A DNA stretch of 42,552 nt from Vallitalea sp. (GCF_025211055.1 NZ_JAOARO010000101.1:1-42552); one strand, 5' to 3'. Counted from the first letter of the stretch, positions 32,911 through 42,049 are shown. Notes: generated by a model from the letters alone, not told the origin. Program-made: numbers and translations.

Positions 32911-34317
32911 CTATAATAATCGCAAAAATGCATCTATGATGATTTCATAATCTTTTCTATCTATAGTTCTCATACTTATTATAATTTCATCATTCTTTAT
33001 CTTACATATAATTGGAATTTCATTTTCTCTTAATCTATTTTGCAGTTCATTTGGACTTAATTTATTACTACTTATTGCTAATGAAAACCCGTTTAGAGCT
33101 ACACCAGGCAAAGAACCTCCTCCTGGAGCATCTTCTTCTTCTATAATATTGATATCTATTTTATTGCCAAGTTTTGCTTTTATCATTTTTTTAAATATAT
33201 TTGCTTCTTGTAACAATGTTTTTGTAGTTTTAGTTAGCATATCTATGATCGGTATATTTTGTTTAATATTTTTATTTTCAATATATATATTCAATACTTC
33301 TTGTAATGCTATTAGAGACATCTTATCAATTCTAACCATTCTTGTCAGTGGATTAATTTTTATTTTTTCAATGAATTCTTTTTTTCCTACAATTATTCCC
33401 GCTTGTGGACCTCCTAATAATTTGTCACCACTAAAAGTTATAATATCTAAGCTTTTTTTAACTTGATCCATTACTGTAGGTTCATAGGGTAGATTAAAAT
33501 TTTGTAAGTCAAGTAGTACACCGCTTCCTAAGTCTTCCACTGATATAATTTCTTTTTCATTAGCTAGTTTTACTAATTCTTCACCTGAAACCTCATTGGT
33601 AAATCCTTCTATTTTGTAATTGCTTTTATGAACTTTTAATAATATTCTAGTATCTTCACTTATAGCATTTTTATAGTCTTTTATATAAGTTTTATTAGTC
33701 GTACCTACTTCTACCATCTTGGCACCGCTTCGCTCTATAATCTCAGGGATGCGAAAACTGCCACCAATCTCAACTTGTTCTGATCTAGCTACTATTACTT
33801 CTTTATTAAGTGCTAGAGTATTAATGCATAGAAAAACTGCTGCGGCATTATTATTAACTACTAGGGCACTTTCTACACCAGTAAGCTTGATTAATAATTC
33901 TTCTACACTATCATATCTAGAACCTCGTTTTCCAGTAGTTAAGTCATATTCTAGATTGCAATAACTAGTTGCTACATCATTGATTTTATCTATAGCTCTT
34001 TTTGGCAAGGGAGCTCTTCCCATGTTAGTATGAAGTATTACACCTGTTCCATTTATTACTCTTGTTAATCTTTTTCTATCTGATGAGTTTACATATCTTA
34101 TGACTTCATCAATAATTAGATTATATATATCTTCTTTTTTAAGGTCATCTTGTCTCTGATAACTATTTGATATTATTTTATCTCTGAAATTATTAGTTGC
34201 CCAATTAATTACATCTTTTATAATAATTCTGCTTCTTTGATTAACTAATTCTTTTATTTTATGGTGTTCAAGAATTTCATTTGTAGATGGAATTTTTCTT
34301 AAGATATCATTTACCAA
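32911..34317 (-). CDS. selA: L-seryl-tRNA(Sec) selenium transferase SelA
   Basis: The 468-residue protein converts seryl-tRNA(Sec) to selenocysteyl-tRNA(Sec) using selenophosphate from SelD. Markers are VINGTGVILHTNMGRAPLP near residue 90, NNNAAAVFLCINTLA, and the PLP lysine in ITFSGDKLLGGPQAG (Lys299). Length fits the bacterial decameric enzyme. The start is a TTG with AGAGGG about 8 bases upstream. It begins 15 bases after the selD stop, so the two are one operon; selC lies upstream. Confidence 0.95.
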   Translation of the reverse strand: MVNDILRKIPSTNEILEHHKIKELVNQRSRIIIKDVINWATNNFRDKIISNSYQRQDDLKKEDIYNLIIDEVIRYVNSSDRKRLTRVINGTGVILHTNMGRAPLPKRAIDKINDVATSYCNLEYDLTTGKRGSRYDSVEELLIKLTGVESALVVNNNAAAVFLCINTLALNKEVIVARSEQVEIGGSFRIPEIIERSGAKMVEVGTTNKTYIKDYKNAISEDTRILLKVHKSNYKIEGFTNEVSGEELVKLANEKEIISVEDLGSGVLLDLQNFNLPYEPTVMDQVKKSLDIITFSGDKLLGGPQAGIIVGKKEFIEKIKINPLTRMVRIDKMSLIALQEVLNIYIENKNIKQNIPIIDMLTKTTKTLLQEANIFKKMIKAKLGNKIDINIIEEEDAPGGGSLPGVALNGFSLAISSNKLSPNELQNRLRENEIPIICKIKNDEIIISMRTIDRKDYEIIIDAFLRLL

Positions 34318-34332
34318 CTTTTAATCCCTCTT

Positions 34333-35394
34333 TTAATAAACGTTTATAAATATTTCACTTTCATCTTTATCTTGTACTTTACCAATAACATTAGCACATA
34401 GACAATTTTCATAGATCAGCTCTTTTATAAGCTGCTTGGCTTTATCCTCTGCTACTGCTATTAGTAATCCTCCAGATGTCTGTGGGTCATATAAAGCTGT
34501 TTCTAAACAATCTGATATATCTTCATTAATATCTACCCATTTACCAAAATGTGATTGATTGGATCTAGCACCTCCTGGTACAGCATTTTCCTCTATTAAT
34601 TGTAATGTCTTATTAAAAAGCGGTACATTTGAAGCATCAATTCTCACATTAACATCACTACCACTTGCTAATTCATAAGTATGACCTAATATACCAAAAC
34701 CAGTAATGTCTGTACAAGCATGTACACCAACTCTTTCCATAGCAGTTGCTGCTCCTTTGTTTAATGTACTCATGCTTTTGACAACTTCTTCTAGTTCTTT
34801 TTCTGTAATCAAGTCTTTCTTGAGAGCTGTAGTTAGAATACCTGTGCCTATTGGTTTAGTAAGCACTAACACATCTCCTGCTTTAGCTCCTGAATTAGTA
34901 AGTACTTTATCAGGATGAACATAGCCTGTTACTGATAGTCCGAATTTCACTTCATTATCAGTTACCGTATGTCCACCTACCAAGATTGCTTGGGCTTCTA
35001 CAATCTTATCTGCTCCACCTCTTAGTATCTCTGCCAATACAGCTGGTTCTAAACATGTAGCAAAGCATGCAATATTCATAGCTGTAAGAGGTCTACCTCC
35101 CATTGCATATACATCACTTAAGGAGTTAGTTGCAGCTATCTGTCCAAATGTATACGGATCATCTACTATAGGTGTGAAGAAATCAAGTGTTTGTATTAAC
35201 GCATAATCATCTTTTATTTTGTAAACACCAGCATCGTCTGATGTACCTAATCCTACTATTAAATTGGGATCTAGTTTGTTCTCTTTAGTTTTCAATTGGC
35301 ACAAAACTTGCGCCAAGTCCTGTGGACTTAATTTACTTGCTCAGCCAGCTTTTGATGACATTTGTGTTAAACGTATTTTATCTTTATCTACCAT
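34333..35394 (-). CDS. selD: Selenide, water dikinase SelD, a selenocysteine-containing protein
   Basis: The conserved SelD reading frame runs upstream past the apparent start at 35316, through a TGA at 35341-35343, to an ATG at 35394 (MVDKDKIRLTQMSSKAG-U-ASKLSPQDL). Residue 18 lies at the active-site Cys/Sec position of SelD (AG[C/U]), so the TGA is read as selenocysteine; the total is 353 residues. VGLGTSDDAGVYKIKDDYALIQTLDFFTP and ATNSLSDVYAMGGRPLTAMNI are the ATP/metal segments. The enzyme makes selenophosphate from selenide and ATP, so its own synthesis depends on selenium. Gene order selC-selD-selA suggests one transcription unit or neighbouring ones. Confidence 0.95.
35298..35343 (-). 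promoter_or_regulatory. Candidate SECIS element downstream of the selD TGA
   Basis: Eleven bases after the TGA a 6-bp stem AAGTCC/GGACTT (loop ACA) forms at 35329-35315; a second stem GGCGCAA/TTGTGCC (loop GTT) follows at 35314-35298. Bacterial SECIS hairpins lie directly downstream of the Sec codon and are bound by SelB, so the first hairpin is the likely one. Confidence 0.7.
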
Positions 35395-35464
35395 AACATG
35401 TCCACCTCCAAAAAAATATTGACCTTCAGTATTTTAGTCAACATGGGTTAGTCTTAGTCATTAT

Positions 35465-35561
35465 TGGCGGGAGTGAGTAGGAATCGAACCTACCTCGGAC
35501 GGTCTTACCACCCGAAAAAAGATTTGAAGTCTCCTGAATCCACCAGAATTCATTCATTCCC
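35465..35561 (-). tRNA. selC: tRNA-Sec (selC), anticodon TCA
   Basis: A 97-nt tRNA with an encoded CCA end. The 8-bp acceptor stem (GGGAATGA/TCACTCCC, one A-C mismatch), 6-bp D stem (GAATTC/GGATTC), anticodon loop CTTCAAA with TCA at 35527-35525, long variable arm with an 8-bp stem (CGGGTGGT/ACCGTCCG, loop AAG) and a T arm GTAGG-TTCGATT-CCTAC are all hallmarks of bacterial tRNA(Sec). It is charged with serine and converted by SelA. Confidence 0.95.
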
Positions 35562-35575
35562 CTAATTACTGTATA

Positions 35576-35604
35576 ATTATACTAGATTTTATATGTTTTG
35601 TATA
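35576..35604 (-). promoter_or_regulatory. Promoter of selC
   Basis: On the minus strand TATACA and TATAAT are 17 bases apart and the -10 ends 14 bases before the tRNA 5' end. Confidence 0.65.
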
Positions 35605-35665
35605 GATACATTTCACAGACTGAATATTTTTTAGTTCTTAAACTAATAAAGAAGTGTTCAAAAAA

Positions 35666-35696
35666 AGATTAGGTCCCTTACCCCTAGACCTAATCT
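35666..35696 (-). terminator. Terminator of the FNT gene
   Basis: A perfect 10-bp stem (AGATTAGGTC/GACCTAATCT) with an 11-nt loop is followed on the minus strand by TTTTTTTG. A smaller TTGACAT/ATGTCAA hairpin (35710-35728) lies between it and the gene stop. Confidence 0.9.
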
Positions 35697-35729
35697 ATTT
35701 CCCTTGATATTGACATAAAAAATGTCAAT

Positions 35730-36482
35730 TTATTTTATATATTTGTAATCAATTAGGTAATTAAAACCAGATACTATAACTCCACCGCCAATAAAATTCC
35801 CAATGGCAACAATAGATAAATTATATAAAATACCCAATATTGAGATATCCGCTCCTAAAAAATATGCTGTAAATAAATAGTACATATTAGCCACAATATG
35901 TTCTGTTCCACTTAATACAAATACAGTAATTGCAAACCATACCACTACAATTTGAGTTATTTCTTCTCTACATCTGTATGAAAGACAAACTCCTGTAGAA
36001 ACTATAATATTGCATAGTATAGAACTAAAAAATAATTTTACTATTGGCATATTAACTTTAGTAACTGCTTTATGAGCTAATAATACCATAATGTTATCTC
36101 CAAATATTCCAGCCCAATTAGTCATTAGAGCAATAAATATAGCCCCAATTAAATTCGCAATAAGAATTATTAATAAAACTCTAAATATCTTAGTTATTTT
36201 GGTCTTTCCTGCATAAACCGCAGCCATAACCATGCTATCACTGGTAAATAATTCAGCTTTCATTACTATAATAGCTACAATTCCTAATGGGAAAACAAGA
36301 GCTCCTATAAATGAACCAAGCCCAGCATCTCCTGTATTAGCAACTACTTTTAGATAGCCTATAGCCCCTAAAGCAATATATATTCCTGCAAGAATACCTT
36401 GTGCCAATAGAATTGTAAATGCTTTTTGTGATTTTTGTTTGCTTAGATGCAAAATGTGTTTTGTTAGTATAAAATTGTCCAT
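35730..36482 (-). CDS. Formate/nitrite transporter (FNT) family channel
   Basis: The 250-residue membrane protein has six transmembrane helices and FNT landmarks: ALGAIGYLKVVANTGDAGLGSFIGALVFPLGIVAIIVMKAELFTSD, SILCNIIVSTGVC and FVLSGTEHIVANMYYLFTAYFLG. FNT proteins are pentameric channels for small monovalent anions: formate (FocA), nitrite (NirC) or hydrosulfide (HSC/FNT3 in Clostridium difficile). Here the upstream gene is a CoA-disulfide reductase/rhodanese/TusA/DsrE protein and the downstream genes are selC and selD, so hydrosulfide or hydroselenide is a reasonable guess. AAGGAA precedes the ATG and a 20-bp palindrome lies in the promoter region. Confidence 0.88.
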   Translation of the reverse strand: MDNFILTKHILHLSKQKSQKAFTILLAQGILAGIYIALGAIGYLKVVANTGDAGLGSFIGALVFPLGIVAIIVMKAELFTSDSMVMAAVYAGKTKITKIFRVLLIILIANLIGAIFIALMTNWAGIFGDNIMVLLAHKAVTKVNMPIVKLFFSSILCNIIVSTGVCLSYRCREEITQIVVVWFAITVFVLSGTEHIVANMYYLFTAYFLGADISILGILYNLSIVAIGNFIGGGVIVSGFNYLIDYKYIK

Positions 36483-36508
36483 ATAATTCCTTTTCAGTTC
36501 AAACCATT

Positions 36509-36528
36509 TATAGATTAAATAATCTATA
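36509..36528. promoter_or_regulatory. Palindromic operator upstream of the FNT gene
   Basis: TATAGATTA-AA-TAATCTATA is a perfect 9-2-9 palindrome, 27 bases upstream of the start codon and overlapping the probable -10 region (TTAACA lies upstream on the minus strand). Confidence 0.5.
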
Positions 36529-36639
36529 ATTATTTGTTAACAGAGTTACAGGAATATTATATCATATTTTTATACATATTATAACTATTATTTTACTTAT
36601 TATCCATAATTCTACATAGCGCTTTATAAGATAAATATC

Positions 36640-39135
36640 TTAAATGAACAGGTTATGATTTGCATCATCAGTATCTCCCAGATAAGATGCAACTCCTCCC
36701 AGCTCAATACCATCAATCAATTCTTCTTTCTTAATCCCCATTACATCCATTGACATTGTACAAGCCACAATCTTAACACCGTTATCTAATGCAGACTTTA
36801 TTAGTTCTTCTAATGAATTTACATTCTTATCTCTCATAACTTTTTTCATCATTGCTGAACCCATTCCAGCCATGTTCATTTTTGAGAGTTTTAGTTTCTT
36901 AGTTCCCTTAGGCATCATAAAACCAAACATCTTCTCTATTACCGATTTCTTCACCTTGACTTTTTGTTCCTTCCTCAAGATATTCAATCCCCAGAAAGTA
37001 AAGAACATAGAAACCTCTTTTCCCATAGAAGCAGCCCCATTAGCTATTATGAATGATGCTAGTGCTTTATCAAGTTCTCCACTAAAAACTACCATAGTAC
37101 TCTTATCAGTAGCTACAGCTGACTTTTCTTTTATCTCAACATTCTCATTACCTTTACCAATCCAAACTACAAATTCTTTCTCTCTTTTCTCAGTCTTAAT
37201 AAAACTATTACCTGTTTTCTTACACCAAGCTTCTACATCAATAGGAAAGCCAGGGTCTGTAGCTGAGATTTCAAGAATATCTCCTGTATTTATCTCTTTC
37301 ATCTTATTATTCACTTGCATTATTGGTCCTGGACACTGTAATCCACATGCATTAAGCTTAATGGTGATTCCTTGATTCATAGCTAAATCAACTGACTTTA
37401 ATTCTTTTTTATTGTCTTCATCTGTATTCGTTACAAAACAATCACAATCTACATCAGAACTTGTCGTTTTAGTATAGTCTTTTGCAACACATTTATAGAA
37501 ATTATATCCGCCAATTAGGTTTTTAGCTTTATAACCTTTTTGTGTAAGGATTCTTGAAGCAATATATCCTCTAATACCAATAGCACAATATACTAGAATC
37601 TCTTTATTTTTGTCTAGTTCATCAATTCTATTCCTTAATGAATTAACTGGGATGTTCTTAGCTCCTTTTATATAACCAAGCTCCAATTCTATATCATCTC
37701 TTACATCCAAGATTATTGAATTTTGTTTATCTTCATTATCTATTTCATCCCATAAAACTACTTCCATATCACCACTTAGTATATTTTCTGCTGAGAATCC
37801 TGCCATATTTACAGGATCTTTTGCTGATGAATATGGTGGCGCATAAGCAAGTTCCAATTCTTTTAGGTCATATATTGTACCACCCATTTTGATTAATGTA
37901 GCTATAACATCAATTCTTTTGTCAACACCTTCATAACCTATAATCTGGACTCCAAGTATTTTACCCTCTAAATCAAACATAAGTTTTATTGTCATAGGTA
38001 TAGCCCCTGGATAATATCCTGCATGTGACTTAGGTTGAACCAATGATATCTTGTAATCTTCTTGATATTTCTTACCAAGTCTATTAAGAGTTTTTTCATT
38101 GTTACCTGTTGTGGCTACAGTAAGGTCAAATACTTTTACTACAGAAGTTCCCATAGTTCCTTTGTATTTCTCTTGTTTACCTACAATGTTATTAGCAACA
38201 ATCCTACCTTGTTTATTAGCTGGTCCAGCAAGTGGAATCATGGTTTTACTACCATTGACGTAATCTACAACTTCTATAGCATCACCCACTGCATATATAC
38301 TGTTATCACTTGTTTTCAGATATTCATCAACTATAATTCCGCCTCTTTTGTTAGTATCAAGTCCTGCATTTTTGGCTAATTCTCCATTTGGCTTAATACC
38401 GATAGATAATATTACCATATCTGATTCAAGCATAGTTCCGTCTTGGAGTTTTACATAGGTCTTGCTATCTTTATCTTCAAAAGAGCTTACTCCATTATTA
38501 AGGAATAATTTTATACCTTTTTGTGCCATATGTCCATGAATTAGTTGTGCCATATCATAATCAACTGGTGCCATAACTTGGTCAGCCATCTCAACTAGAT
38601 TAACCTCTAAACCTCTATCATGCATATTTTCAGCCATTTCAATCCCTATGAATCCACCACCGATTACAGTGACTTTTTTTACAGGTCTACTATCCAGAAA
38701 TGACTTGATTGCATCAGTATCTGGAATATTCCATATTGAGAAAATATTATCTTTGTCAATACCAGGTATAGGAGGTTTTATTGGTGTAGAACCTGGAGAT
38801 AGAACTAGATTATCATATGTCTCTCTGTAGATTTCTCCAGTTTTCAAATCTTTTACTTCAACATATTTTTCATCTTTATTAATAGATACAACTTCATTTT
38901 GTACTCTTACATCAATGTTAAACCTATCCTTCATTGCTTCAGGAGTCTGAAGAAGAAGAGCATCTCTTTGTTCAATTGTTCCTCCTATATAATAGGGTAA
39001 ACCACAATTTGCAAAGGAAATATATTTACCTCTTTCAAACATTATTATCTGGGCATCTTCATTAACTCTTCTAAGTCTTGCTGCAGTACTGGCACCACCT
39101 GCAACCCCTCCAACTATAAGAACTTTATTAATCAT
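36640..39135 (-). CDS. CoA-disulfide reductase-type oxidoreductase fused to rhodanese, TusA and DsrE domains
   Basis: This 831-residue protein has four modules. Residues 1-460 are an FAD/NAD(P) disulfide reductase with the first Rossmann loop (IVGGVAGGASTAA), active Cys44 in SFANCGLPYYIGG and YAVGDAIEV. Residues 475-560 are a rhodanese with active Cys517 (LVYCAIGIRGYIA). Residues 600-665 are TusA-like (NACGLQCPGP, Cys607 and Cys611). Residues 685-831 are DsrE-like (VVFSGELDKALASFIIANGAASMGKEVSMFFTFWGL). Such proteins reduce CoA disulfides or persulfides and relay sulfane sulfur from domain to domain; the substrate is inferred. AGAGAGGA precedes the ATG. A TTGACA promoter is present and an FNT channel gene follows. 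Confidence 0.9.
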   Translation of the reverse strand: MINKVLIVGGVAGGASTAARLRRVNEDAQIIMFERGKYISFANCGLPYYIGGTIEQRDALLLQTPEAMKDRFNIDVRVQNEVVSINKDEKYVEVKDLKTGEIYRETYDNLVLSPGSTPIKPPIPGIDKDNIFSIWNIPDTDAIKSFLDSRPVKKVTVIGGGFIGIEMAENMHDRGLEVNLVEMADQVMAPVDYDMAQLIHGHMAQKGIKLFLNNGVSSFEDKDSKTYVKLQDGTMLESDMVILSIGIKPNGELAKNAGLDTNKRGGIIVDEYLKTSDNSIYAVGDAIEVVDYVNGSKTMIPLAGPANKQGRIVANNIVGKQEKYKGTMGTSVVKVFDLTVATTGNNEKTLNRLGKKYQEDYKISLVQPKSHAGYYPGAIPMTIKLMFDLEGKILGVQIIGYEGVDKRIDVIATLIKMGGTIYDLKELELAYAPPYSSAKDPVNMAGFSAENILSGDMEVVLWDEIDNEDKQNSIILDVRDDIELELGYIKGAKNIPVNSLRNRIDELDKNKEILVYCAIGIRGYIASRILTQKGYKAKNLIGGYNFYKCVAKDYTKTTSSDVDCDCFVTNTDEDNKKELKSVDLAMNQGITIKLNACGLQCPGPIMQVNNKMKEINTGDILEISATDPGFPIDVEAWCKKTGNSFIKTEKREKEFVVWIGKGNENVEIKEKSAVATDKSTMVVFSGELDKALASFIIANGAASMGKEVSMFFTFWGLNILRKEQKVKVKKSVIEKMFGFMMPKGTKKLKLSKMNMAGMGSAMMKKVMRDKNVNSLEELIKSALDNGVKIVACTMSMDVMGIKKEELIDGIELGGVASYLGDTDDANHNLFI

Positions 39136-39201
39136 ATTAATATCCTCTCTTTCAACTTGTATTTATTTTAACAAACTATATCGTACTATCTGTATATTTA
39201 T

Positions 39202-39230
39202 ATATTACAATATTAGGATATTTATGTCAA
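39202..39230 (-). promoter_or_regulatory. Promoter of the CoA-disulfide reductase gene
   Basis: TTGACA (39230-39225) and TAATAT (39207-39202) are separated by 17 bases on the minus strand, about 65 bases before the start codon. Confidence 0.6.
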
Positions 39231-39359
39231 GAAAAAATCCAACTTATACTAGACATTTTTTTCCATATAGATTATGATAACAATAATCATTAATTTTATA
39301 CTTCAGATTTATATATTGATGAGCATGTCCTTCAAAAATATATAAATCAATACATTATA

Positions 39360-39388
39360 TTGCATTATTCTGGAATATACATTACTAT
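39360..39388 (+). promoter_or_regulatory. Promoter of the AI-2E transporter gene
   Basis: TTGCAT and TACTAT are 17 bases apart, 43 bases before the start codon. Confidence 0.55.
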
Positions 39389-39431
39389 AGTGATATAGGA
39401 AACTTACTAACTACAAGCTTAGAGGTGAATT

Positions 39432-40532
39432 ATGAATACAAATAATAATAATAGTTTCGATCCATACAAATATATACCCTTTATAATAATTGTTTTTTTA
39501 ATAGCTAAGTTCATATTTAAACCTGGTAATCTAACTTGGTTTTTTTCGTCATTCAAATCATTAATTATTGCTTCAATAATAATTTATTTATTAAGCCCAG
39601 TTGTGAAAGCAATAAAGACCAAATTAAAATTCCGACATACATTAAGTGTCTTACTAACTTATGTAATTGTTTTTGCATTTATTGTACTTTTTGTAATTTT
39701 AATTGTTCCTACTATTACAGATAGTGTTAATTCACTAGTTAATAATTTTCCAACTACTGAAGAATTAAGCGATTTCATTAATGGACTATTTGTCACCAAT
39801 CTAATAAGTCCTGAAAAGATTACGGAACTTATAAATATGCTAGAAGATTCAATTATAAGCTTTTCAAGTGATTTAGTTAGCTTATCAACACAAGTTATTT
39901 CATCAATTGGAAGCTTCATTAGTAATATTGCAATATTATTTTTATCATTATTCATGGCATTCTATGCCCTTAGGGATTGGGATGAAATCAGACCGAAATT
40001 AAATAAATTCGTTAGAGCTATACTCCCTAAAAAATATGCTGATTGGACTATTAGAGTAACTAGATTGACAGATAAAGCATTAAAACAGTTTCTGATAGGT
40101 AAATTATATACATGTATCATATTAGGTTTGCTTGTCAGCATAGGTATATACGTGGTTAACTTTGTTACTCCACTAAAGATACCATATGCTCCACTTATGG
40201 GATTCATAATCGGTATAACTAACATAATTCCTTATATAGGACCATTTATCGGTACAATACCTTGTCTGATATTTGCATTGTTCTCTGGATTCTGGGAAGC
40301 TGTAGGCTTATTAGCTATTATACTTATAATGCAACAAATTGATAATATAATTGTAAGTCCAAGAATCCTAGGTAATTCAGTTGGATTAAAACCATTCTGG
40401 GTTGTTGCATCTGTAACCATTGGTGGAAGTTTCTTTGGTGCAGCAGGAATGATTCTATCTGTTCCTATTGCTTCTGTTATACTTACATTTGTTATGGAGA
40501 AGATTAATTGTGTGGATGTGAAAAAGCACTAA
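39432..40532 (+). CDS. AI-2E family transporter (YhhT/PerM-like)
   Basis: The 366-residue membrane protein has seven to eight hydrophobic segments and the family blocks: the N-terminal IIIYLLSPVVKAIKTKLKFRHTLSVLLTYVIVF, KALKQFLIGKLYTCIILGLLVSIGIYVV, and PYAPLMGFIIGITNIIPYIGPFIGTIPCLIFALF followed by QQIDNIIVSPRILGNSVGLKPFWVV. Members include autoinducer-2 exporters and Na+/H+ antiporters; the substrate here is unknown. GAGGTG precedes the ATG. It is divergent from the CoA-disulfide reductase gene with a 296-base gap holding both promoters, and ends before a strong bidirectional terminator. Confidence 0.9.
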   Translation: MNTNNNNSFDPYKYIPFIIIVFLIAKFIFKPGNLTWFFSSFKSLIIASIIIYLLSPVVKAIKTKLKFRHTLSVLLTYVIVFAFIVLFVILIVPTITDSVNSLVNNFPTTEELSDFINGLFVTNLISPEKITELINMLEDSIISFSSDLVSLSTQVISSIGSFISNIAILFLSLFMAFYALRDWDEIRPKLNKFVRAILPKKYADWTIRVTRLTDKALKQFLIGKLYTCIILGLLVSIGIYVVNFVTPLKIPYAPLMGFIIGITNIIPYIGPFIGTIPCLIFALFSGFWEAVGLLAIILIMQQIDNIIVSPRILGNSVGLKPFWVVASVTIGGSFFGAAGMILSVPIASVILTFVMEKINCVDVKKH

Positions 40533-40549
40533 TAAATCAATCAATAAAA

Positions 40550-40607
40550 AAACTTTGTAGAATAAAAAATAGTTGTTTTATTACTATCTTTTTATTCTAC
40601 AAAGTTT
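40550..40607. terminator. Long bidirectional terminator
   Basis: A perfect 19-bp arm pairs 40550-40568 with 40589-40607, with a further ATAGT/ACTAT stem inside across a one-base bulge. A and T runs lie on both sides. It separates convergent genes ending at 40532 and 40631. Confidence 0.88.
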
Positions 40608-40630
40608 ATACAACATTAATACGTTCATTT

Positions 40631-41368
40631 CTACTCATCAAATTCTATAGGTATATAGAATTTAGTAATAAAATTCAATTCATTGGTTTTTTTATCTCTT
40701 CTTTGCACCAATACATCAAATCCCAATAATTTTAAGAATAAAGAAACTTGTTTTTTATCTTTAAATGTAATTTTACAATCTAGAATATACGTTGAATCTT
40801 TATCTCTTGTTTTATTATATGTTATTTCAAATATATCTTTTAATCGTTTAGGTATTAGAAATTCTATGGCATATTTAGCTTCAATTTCTTCACTTATTTT
40901 GATATAGATTTGTACATAATTATCATATTTTTTTACAGATGAAGTAAAGTCGATATGAACCTCATCATCATTCTCAGTGAATTCTTGCAAATAATAGTCA
41001 CCTATATAAAAATCTACAAAAATTCCTTCTTTATCATACAGTCTAATAATATTAAAGTGATTAACAAATTCATTCAATTTTATTAACAAGATATTATCAT
41101 ATTGATTAACTATTTCAACTGTATCGCAAACATTTTTTGCATTATTGTATAATTCAATTTTTTCTATTTCTAATAACGAAATATTAAAGTTGAAAAACAC
41201 TTTTATTTCATTAGTATCTTTACTATAATACAGATTTCTGTTTATATTATAATTATTATTATTGCATGTAAATTTTGATAATTTTTTTGCCTCATTAGAA
41301 CTACATCCCGATATGAGACAACTAATAACTAATAAGACTATTAGTTGTCTAAATAATTTTATATTCAT
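40631..41368 (-). CDS. Putative lipoprotein of unknown function
   Basis: The 245-residue protein has a lipoprotein signal ending LISGC (Cys22). The mature part is rich in Asn, Ile, Tyr and Lys with many short beta-strand-like segments (YYSKDTNEIKVFFNFNISLL, VQIYIKISEEIEAKYAIEFLIP). I do not recognise a family. Its ATG immediately follows the stop of the upstream secreted protein (no gap), so the two are translationally coupled and probably function together. It is the last gene before the strong terminator at 40550-40607. Confidence 0.7.
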   Translation of the reverse strand: MNIKLFRQLIVLLVISCLISGCSSNEAKKLSKFTCNNNNYNINRNLYYSKDTNEIKVFFNFNISLLEIEKIELYNNAKNVCDTVEIVNQYDNILLIKLNEFVNHFNIIRLYDKEGIFVDFYIGDYYLQEFTENDDEVHIDFTSSVKKYDNYVQIYIKISEEIEAKYAIEFLIPKRLKDIFEITYNKTRDKDSTYILDCKITFKDKKQVSLFLKLLGFDVLVQRRDKKTNELNFITKFYIPIEFDE

Positions 41369-42049
41369 TTAATTAATATATTCCCAATCATAATCATGAG
41401 AATCTGCATATTTATCATGAGTTGCTGCATAATATACTGAAATACCATACGCTCCATCATGTGGATATATATATTCTGTTTCTTCAACAATACAATATGA
41501 TTCCAGAATATATTTTCTATTTTTAATTGGATTCTTTACAACTTGTGTAAATTCATCTCCCCATTGCTGACCTAATTCAACTGAAAAACTAGCTTCTACT
41601 ATACTCTTAAAACTAAATTTAGTACTACCAGTAATTTTTGTTTTAGTGTATGAAGATGTCTTTAAAGTAAATGAATCTAACCCATCATTCTTTACATTAA
41701 CAAAATCTCTATCATATGAAGTATTGTAATAAGTTTTACTATCATCGTAATTTTCTAAACTTTTACTCCATTTGTTAGTAGCATAAATTGCATTTGGTGT
41801 TATATATCCTCCACGATTACTTCTTAAGATAGACCTATTTTTTGAAAATGGTACAAATTTTGATTCTTGACTATTATTCTTTACAGTCTCATAGTATGGT
41901 AATCCATCTACATATAGCTGACCAAATTTATCTTTTTCTATTGTATACCCAAACCCTTTTTTAACTTCCATTTTATCAGCAGCTTTAACTGTAAAGCAAT
42001 TAATAGACATTAAACTCAATATTAATACTATAACAATACTTTTTTTCAT
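41369..42049 (-). CDS. Secreted protein with amphipathic beta segment
   Basis: The 226-residue protein has a signal peptide (cleavage near residue 23, VKA-A). Its central and C-terminal part (SFTLKTSSYTKTKITGSTKFSFKSIVEASFSVELGQQWGDEF, then KNPIKNRKYILESYCIVEETEYI) has the alternating polar/apolar pattern and the strand order seen in aerolysin/ETX-MTX2-type proteins, but no signature residues prove that. It is followed without gap by a lipoprotein gene and is the last full gene before the right inverted repeat. Function unknown; it could be an envelope-active protein. Confidence 0.6.
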   Translation of the reverse strand: MKKSIVIVLILSLMSINCFTVKAADKMEVKKGFGYTIEKDKFGQLYVDGLPYYETVKNNSQESKFVPFSKNRSILRSNRGGYITPNAIYATNKWSKSLENYDDSKTYYNTSYDRDFVNVKNDGLDSFTLKTSSYTKTKITGSTKFSFKSIVEASFSVELGQQWGDEFTQVVKNPIKNRKYILESYCIVEETEYIYPHDGAYGISVYYAATHDKYADSHDYDWEYIN

